From assembly GCA_032717465.1 (NCBI GenBank), contig CM064748.1, positions 8,040,807 to 8,104,806 of the forward strand: 64,000 nt of DNA, read 5' to 3'. The position numbers were made by a program, and so were the translations under genes. Shown in pieces: positions 60,132 to 64,000 of the stretch. A model generated the notes under the pieces. The model did not search any database and had not been told where the DNA came from. It saw only the letters and a list, made by a program, of their open reading frames with translations. The stretch's first letter is position 1, and every line of letters begins with the position of its first letter. The DNA is from Coenobita brevimanus. Its lineage: Eukaryota > Arthropoda > Malacostraca > Decapoda > Coenobitidae.

Positions 60132-63100
60132 TCAGGTTACCACCCGTGTCAAAGTGGGGAGAGGGACCCCCGCAATCACAGCGGAGGCGTCCCGCAGGTC
60201 CTCCCCGGACCAAACAAAAGTGCGGGCCAAGCAGGATCGGAAGGCATGCGTCACCGGACACCGCAGGACATAATGTAGGAGAGGCTCCTCCTCCAACTCC
60301 AGACAAAAGTCGCACGGGTCCGGCCGGGCTAGAGCTGTCTGCCTGTAGCACAGGAAGCCCAGATGCATCCGATGAATGTGGACCAGGACAGCATTGGGAA
60401 CATCAGGCAGTGGTGGCAGAGGCTCACAGCGGGTAGCCGCCGCGTACCAAGTAGCAGAACGAGAGCCTTCTGCCACACAAACCTGATGCTCCTCCCGGGC
60501 CCACCGCATGACAGTGGACCTGAGCGGCTGAAGGATCTGATGCGTCCCGCTCGGGAGGACAAAAGACACCTCCCGGAGCGAGCACGCCAGCCGCGCCGCC
60601 TGATCCGCATGCTCATTACCTTTGAGTCCTACATGGCCTGGTACCCAGTGGAGGGTCACCGACCCCCGTCACTGACAACTCTGGCCGCACATACATAAAT
60701 TGAGGATAGGAGGAGGGGGTTGTCCCCCAGGGATCCGGAATGGACAGCCTGAATCGCTGAAAGTGAGTCAGAATGTACCACCACATGGGTGGAGGCATGC
60801 TGGCTTGCATGCCGCAGTGCCCCCAATATGGCCACAAGCTCTGTCTGAAAGACAGACACACCCTGTGTGACGCGCCACGATACCACCGCAGCCCGCATAC
60901 GAAGGCTGCCCCCGCAGCCCCGTCGGCAGAGACCGAGCCATCGGTATAGTAGTCTGCGGATGCTGGGCGCCGCAGAGCCTCTATCCGCGCCAAGGCCTCC
61001 CGCCGAAGGAGAGCAGGGACAGCATTTCGCCCTCCGCCAGCAGTCGGAACGACGACTTGAATAGGCGGAGACGTCCAGGGCGGTGGCTCAGTGTAGCCCA
61101 CACAGGGCGTGTCAGGCTCCTTGCAAATACCAGTGGCCGCTCCCAGCTCATGCAGCGCGGCAACCAACCCACGGACCCAGTCCCTGCGCGGGCAAGGATC
61201 AGGCGGCCGCAAAAGAAGCCGCTTAAACAGGGCCGAGACCGGGGCCTATGCTGCACAAGCTGCAAGATGACCGCAGCAGCGCGGAGCACGACCCTACCGC
61301 GAAGCGAGGGGAGGCCGCACTCCAAACGGAGATTGACTAGACGTGTCCACATGGGGACATGAAGCATTATCCTCATTGCGTCATTCTGAACCACTTTCAG
61401 CAAGGCGGCTATCTGAGGCCAAGCCTGTCATGCAGATAGCACTGAAGTCGATGACCGACCGGATGGCATGAATATAGAAGGTTCTGAGGACCTCAAAAGA
61501 GGCCCCCAGGCTCTTCCGGGAAAGGAAGCGGAGAGCCGCCATCCGAGATCGAGCCCTCTCCCTCAGGTATCTAACATGACAGGCGAATTTCAGCCCCGAG
61601 TCCATCCAGACCCCCAGGTATTTGTGGGTCGTCACACAGGCTAGAGGGTGTCCTCCCAACAGCATCAGGAAGGCCGGCGGGCTGAGGGCAAAAGGCATAT
61701 AGCGGGTCTTCGCCATATTTACCTTCAACCCCAGCTCCGCCGACCGTCGATAGAGCCGCGAGAGGGCCTCATTGGCCTGTGTGTAGCAGTCTCTCCTTGA
61801 AAAGACTAGAACCAGGTCGTCCGCATAAGCAAGAAGCGACCCCCGGCCATACTCCACATCCAACAACCCTTCAACGAGAATGTTGAAAAGGATAGGGCTC
61901 AGCACACTGCCCTGCGGCGTGCCATTTGGATGGGAGTATGCCGGGGAAAAACTACCTTGAAAGCGGACGCTAGCAGCCCTGTCAAGGAAGAAATCCTTGA
62001 CCCACGATAGCAGCCTGCCTCCGATCCCTCGAGCCACAAGGCCGCTCAAGATGACTAACGGATTAGCCAGCTCGAACGCCTTCTCGAGATCAAGAAAGAC
62101 AGCCATTCCCACTCGACCCCGAAGCTCCCGAGGAATGATGCCAGACATTGTGCAGCATTACGTTTCCGGTGATATGCAAAAATCCTCAGGTGTAACGGCC
62201 CCAGACGCCACGACAGCCGCGCCCGCACCACCCTCTCAGCTGTCTTGCCAATACAACTGAGGAGGGAGATGGGGCGCATGGCACCTGGGTCGTTTGGCTT
62301 CGGGATGGGGTGGATAACAGCCGTCTTCCATGACCGCGGCAAAAGCCCCTAAGACCCGGAGAGATTGAGCAGATCCAGCAACCACGCCTTACCACAATCC
62401 CCCGCATGCGCAAGGATGGAATACGTAAGGCCGTCGAGGCCCGGAGCAGTGTCGGCCCTGCGCCGCAGAGCCGCCAGGAGCTCGCCCACCGTGATGGGGC
62501 AGTCAGCCTCATCAGGTTGGGAGCAAGCCTCCCGGACGGCCGCAGCACGAGAGTCTGACAACCCCTCCAGAGTGGCCCCGACGGACTGCGGAAGATTGTG
62601 GGAAGCAGAGCGATCCGCAAAGTGTTTAGCCAATCGGTCAGCCTCTGAGACCGGGTCAGGATGTGAAGGCGGACGAGAGGGGCGAGGGTTGGTGAAGGAT
62701 CGCAGCCTCCTCCACATCTCTCGGAGAGTGGTGTGAGCACCCAGAGTCCGGCACCACCGAACCAATGCCTCCTCCCGAATGCGACGCTTTTCAACCAGCA
62801 CGTGTCACGACACAGCCTCTAAGCGCCTGCGCAGGGGTGAGCCGCGACGCCGTCGTTAATCGCGGCGCGCCGCATTCAGCCGCCTATTCAGCTACCTGAC
62901 CCGGTCGCAGTAAAACCATCCGTCTCGGTAAACTCTTGTGGACCGCCGCTTCTGGGGAATTGCCTCTGAAGCGGCCTGCCCAAAGACGCTGGCCACCAGA
63001 TCCGCAAAACTCTCCAAGTCTGAGGGGTGGTGGGACGAGGAGAAAAGACGGACGAGGGCACGCTCAAAAGCCACCCAGTCCGCCCTCTCCACATCCCACT

Positions 63101-63768
63101 TATGTGGCGGCTCGGGGGGAGGGAGGCAAGCCAACCCCAACTCCACCACAATAGCATAGTGGTCACTCATAAGGGTGGGGTGTATGGACCAACATGCCGA
63201 ACCCATAAGCGGATCCGACATGAACGTCAGGTCCAGACGCCCCCCCCCTAACATGAGTGGGTCCTGATGGGTGGTCCGTCAGCAAGGACACACCAGCCAC
63301 CTCCTCTAACACCAATGCAATGTGCCGTCCTGCCTCATTAGACCTCTGCGGGGACTGCAGGAGGTCATGGTGCGCGTTGAAGTCGCCCCCTATAAGCACA
63401 GGCTCCCTGGTAGCCTGGGAGAACAAGTCCCCCAACTCCAGGGCTGCACTGGCACCACGGTAGATGTTGTACACTGTAAGGGATGACTCAGCAAGTTGAA
63501 AACGCACACCATGAACCTCAACATCAGTTCCACAGAATGGAGCAGGCTCACAAACTGTGGAAGCGATGTGGTCCTGGACAAGGATGGCACAACCCCTAGT
63601 CTCACCCCGCACATGGGGGAGGAGATGAGTGGTGTATCCCTGCAGCCGGAAAGGGGACCTCTCCCCCAGCAGAGTCTCCTGCAGCATAAACACATGTGGC
63701 CGGTCATGAGCAGCAATCTCCTGGAGGAGTGGGAGCTTGCTCATCGCGCCGACGCAGTTCCACTGCAA
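60132..63768 (-). pseudogene. Element E ORF2: endonuclease, reverse transcriptase, RNase H (frameshifted)
   Basis: The endonuclease begins RVLQWNCVGAMSKLPLLQ (about 63770), with LLQETLLG, GGDFNAHH and SDHYAI. The frame changes near 63220 and the frame stops near 62890. The reverse transcriptase is spread over frames 62349-62801, 62055-62342 and 61381-62148, with NGTPQGSVLSPILFN and LLAYADDLVLVFS. RNase H has YYTDGSVSADG near 60950 in the 60616-61212 frame, and the C-terminal frame 60132-60659 holds GNEHADQAARLA and CDFCLELEEEPLLHYVLRC. It is related to A and C but clearly distinct. Confidence 0.85.
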
Positions 63769-64000
63769 GACTCTGATGGGGTCGGGGATGCTCTGTCTGG
63801 GGAGAGGCGGAGTCGCGTCCCCGCCTCCTCCCGCGACACACGGGGCGACCCGAGGGACGCCCGTGAGACCACGGGGGAACGCGGTCTCGGACTGTTCCGC
63901 TCTCCCTCCGACGCCCTCCTCACACGAGGGCCGCGGCCCTCCCTGCGGCCCCTGTCTCTGGCCCTGCCCCGCATCTCCTCGGGAGTCGGGGTTGACTGGC
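63769..64000 (-). pseudogene. Element E ORF1 C-terminal end (partial)
   Basis: GC-rich sequence coding an Arg/Pro/Ser-rich stretch (frame 63741-63974), resembling the basic C-terminal tail of element A ORF1. It is cut by the window end, so no zinc knuckle can be seen. The assignment rests mainly on its position before ORF2. Confidence 0.45.

Overview
The window is animal nuclear DNA, most likely from a decapod crustacean. It holds tandem intronless replication-type histone genes: H2A and H2B diverge from one spacer, H3 and H4 from another. The H2A and H2B proteins look crustacean and the spacers are rich in microsatellites. Order on the + strand is H2A(-) H2B(+) H3(-) H4(+), repeated. Unit 1 has H2B 8772, H3 11977 and H4 32826. 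Unit 2 has H2A 34939, H3 38081 and H4 45815, with H2B deleted. Unit 3 has H2A 48002, H2B 56377 and H3 59552. No H1 gene was found. Only about 14 kb is histone-unit DNA. The rest, more than three quarters, is inserted retroelements.

Most insertions are non-LTR retrotransposons with ORF1 (three CCHC knuckles) and ORF2 (APE-type endonuclease, reverse transcriptase, RNase H, C-terminal CCHC). In order they are: a truncated copy (1166-2315), A (2360-8634, -), B (14122-32746, +, split by a nested LTR element), SAT-1 (35381-36057, -), F (36068-38032, -, truncated), C (38834-45735, +), SAT-2 (48443-49137, -), D (49277-56304, +) and E (60015 to window end, -). A 1.4 kb element encoding a Y-box-type cold-shock-domain protein lies at 12730-14110, and a second broken copy lies at 1-1165.

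The main discovery is where these elements sit. In H4, H2A, H2B and H3 alike, insertions lie in the sense orientation in the interval about 20 to 31 nt downstream of the first base of the histone TATA box, at the inferred transcription start. They are bounded by 9-13 bp target duplications whose sequences differ from gene to gene. The histone promoter is left abutting the element's first base, and the histone gene is pushed downstream of the element's short simple-repeat tail. The elements share a two-hairpin 3' end with compensatory changes and a structured 5' leader. Protein-coding (cold-shock) and noncoding (SAT) passengers use the same sites. Element A, in the H2A-H2B spacer, does not follow the rule.

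Inside element B is a tandem Ty3/Gypsy element (20565-32491; three LTRs and two internal regions). Its domain order is Gag-PR-INT-RT-RNaseH, the Gmr1-like order. Element D carries a tRNA-derived SINE.

Many histone copies have substitutions at near-invariant residues, and most element ORFs have frameshifts, so this part of the array looks decayed, although assembly error could account for some breaks.
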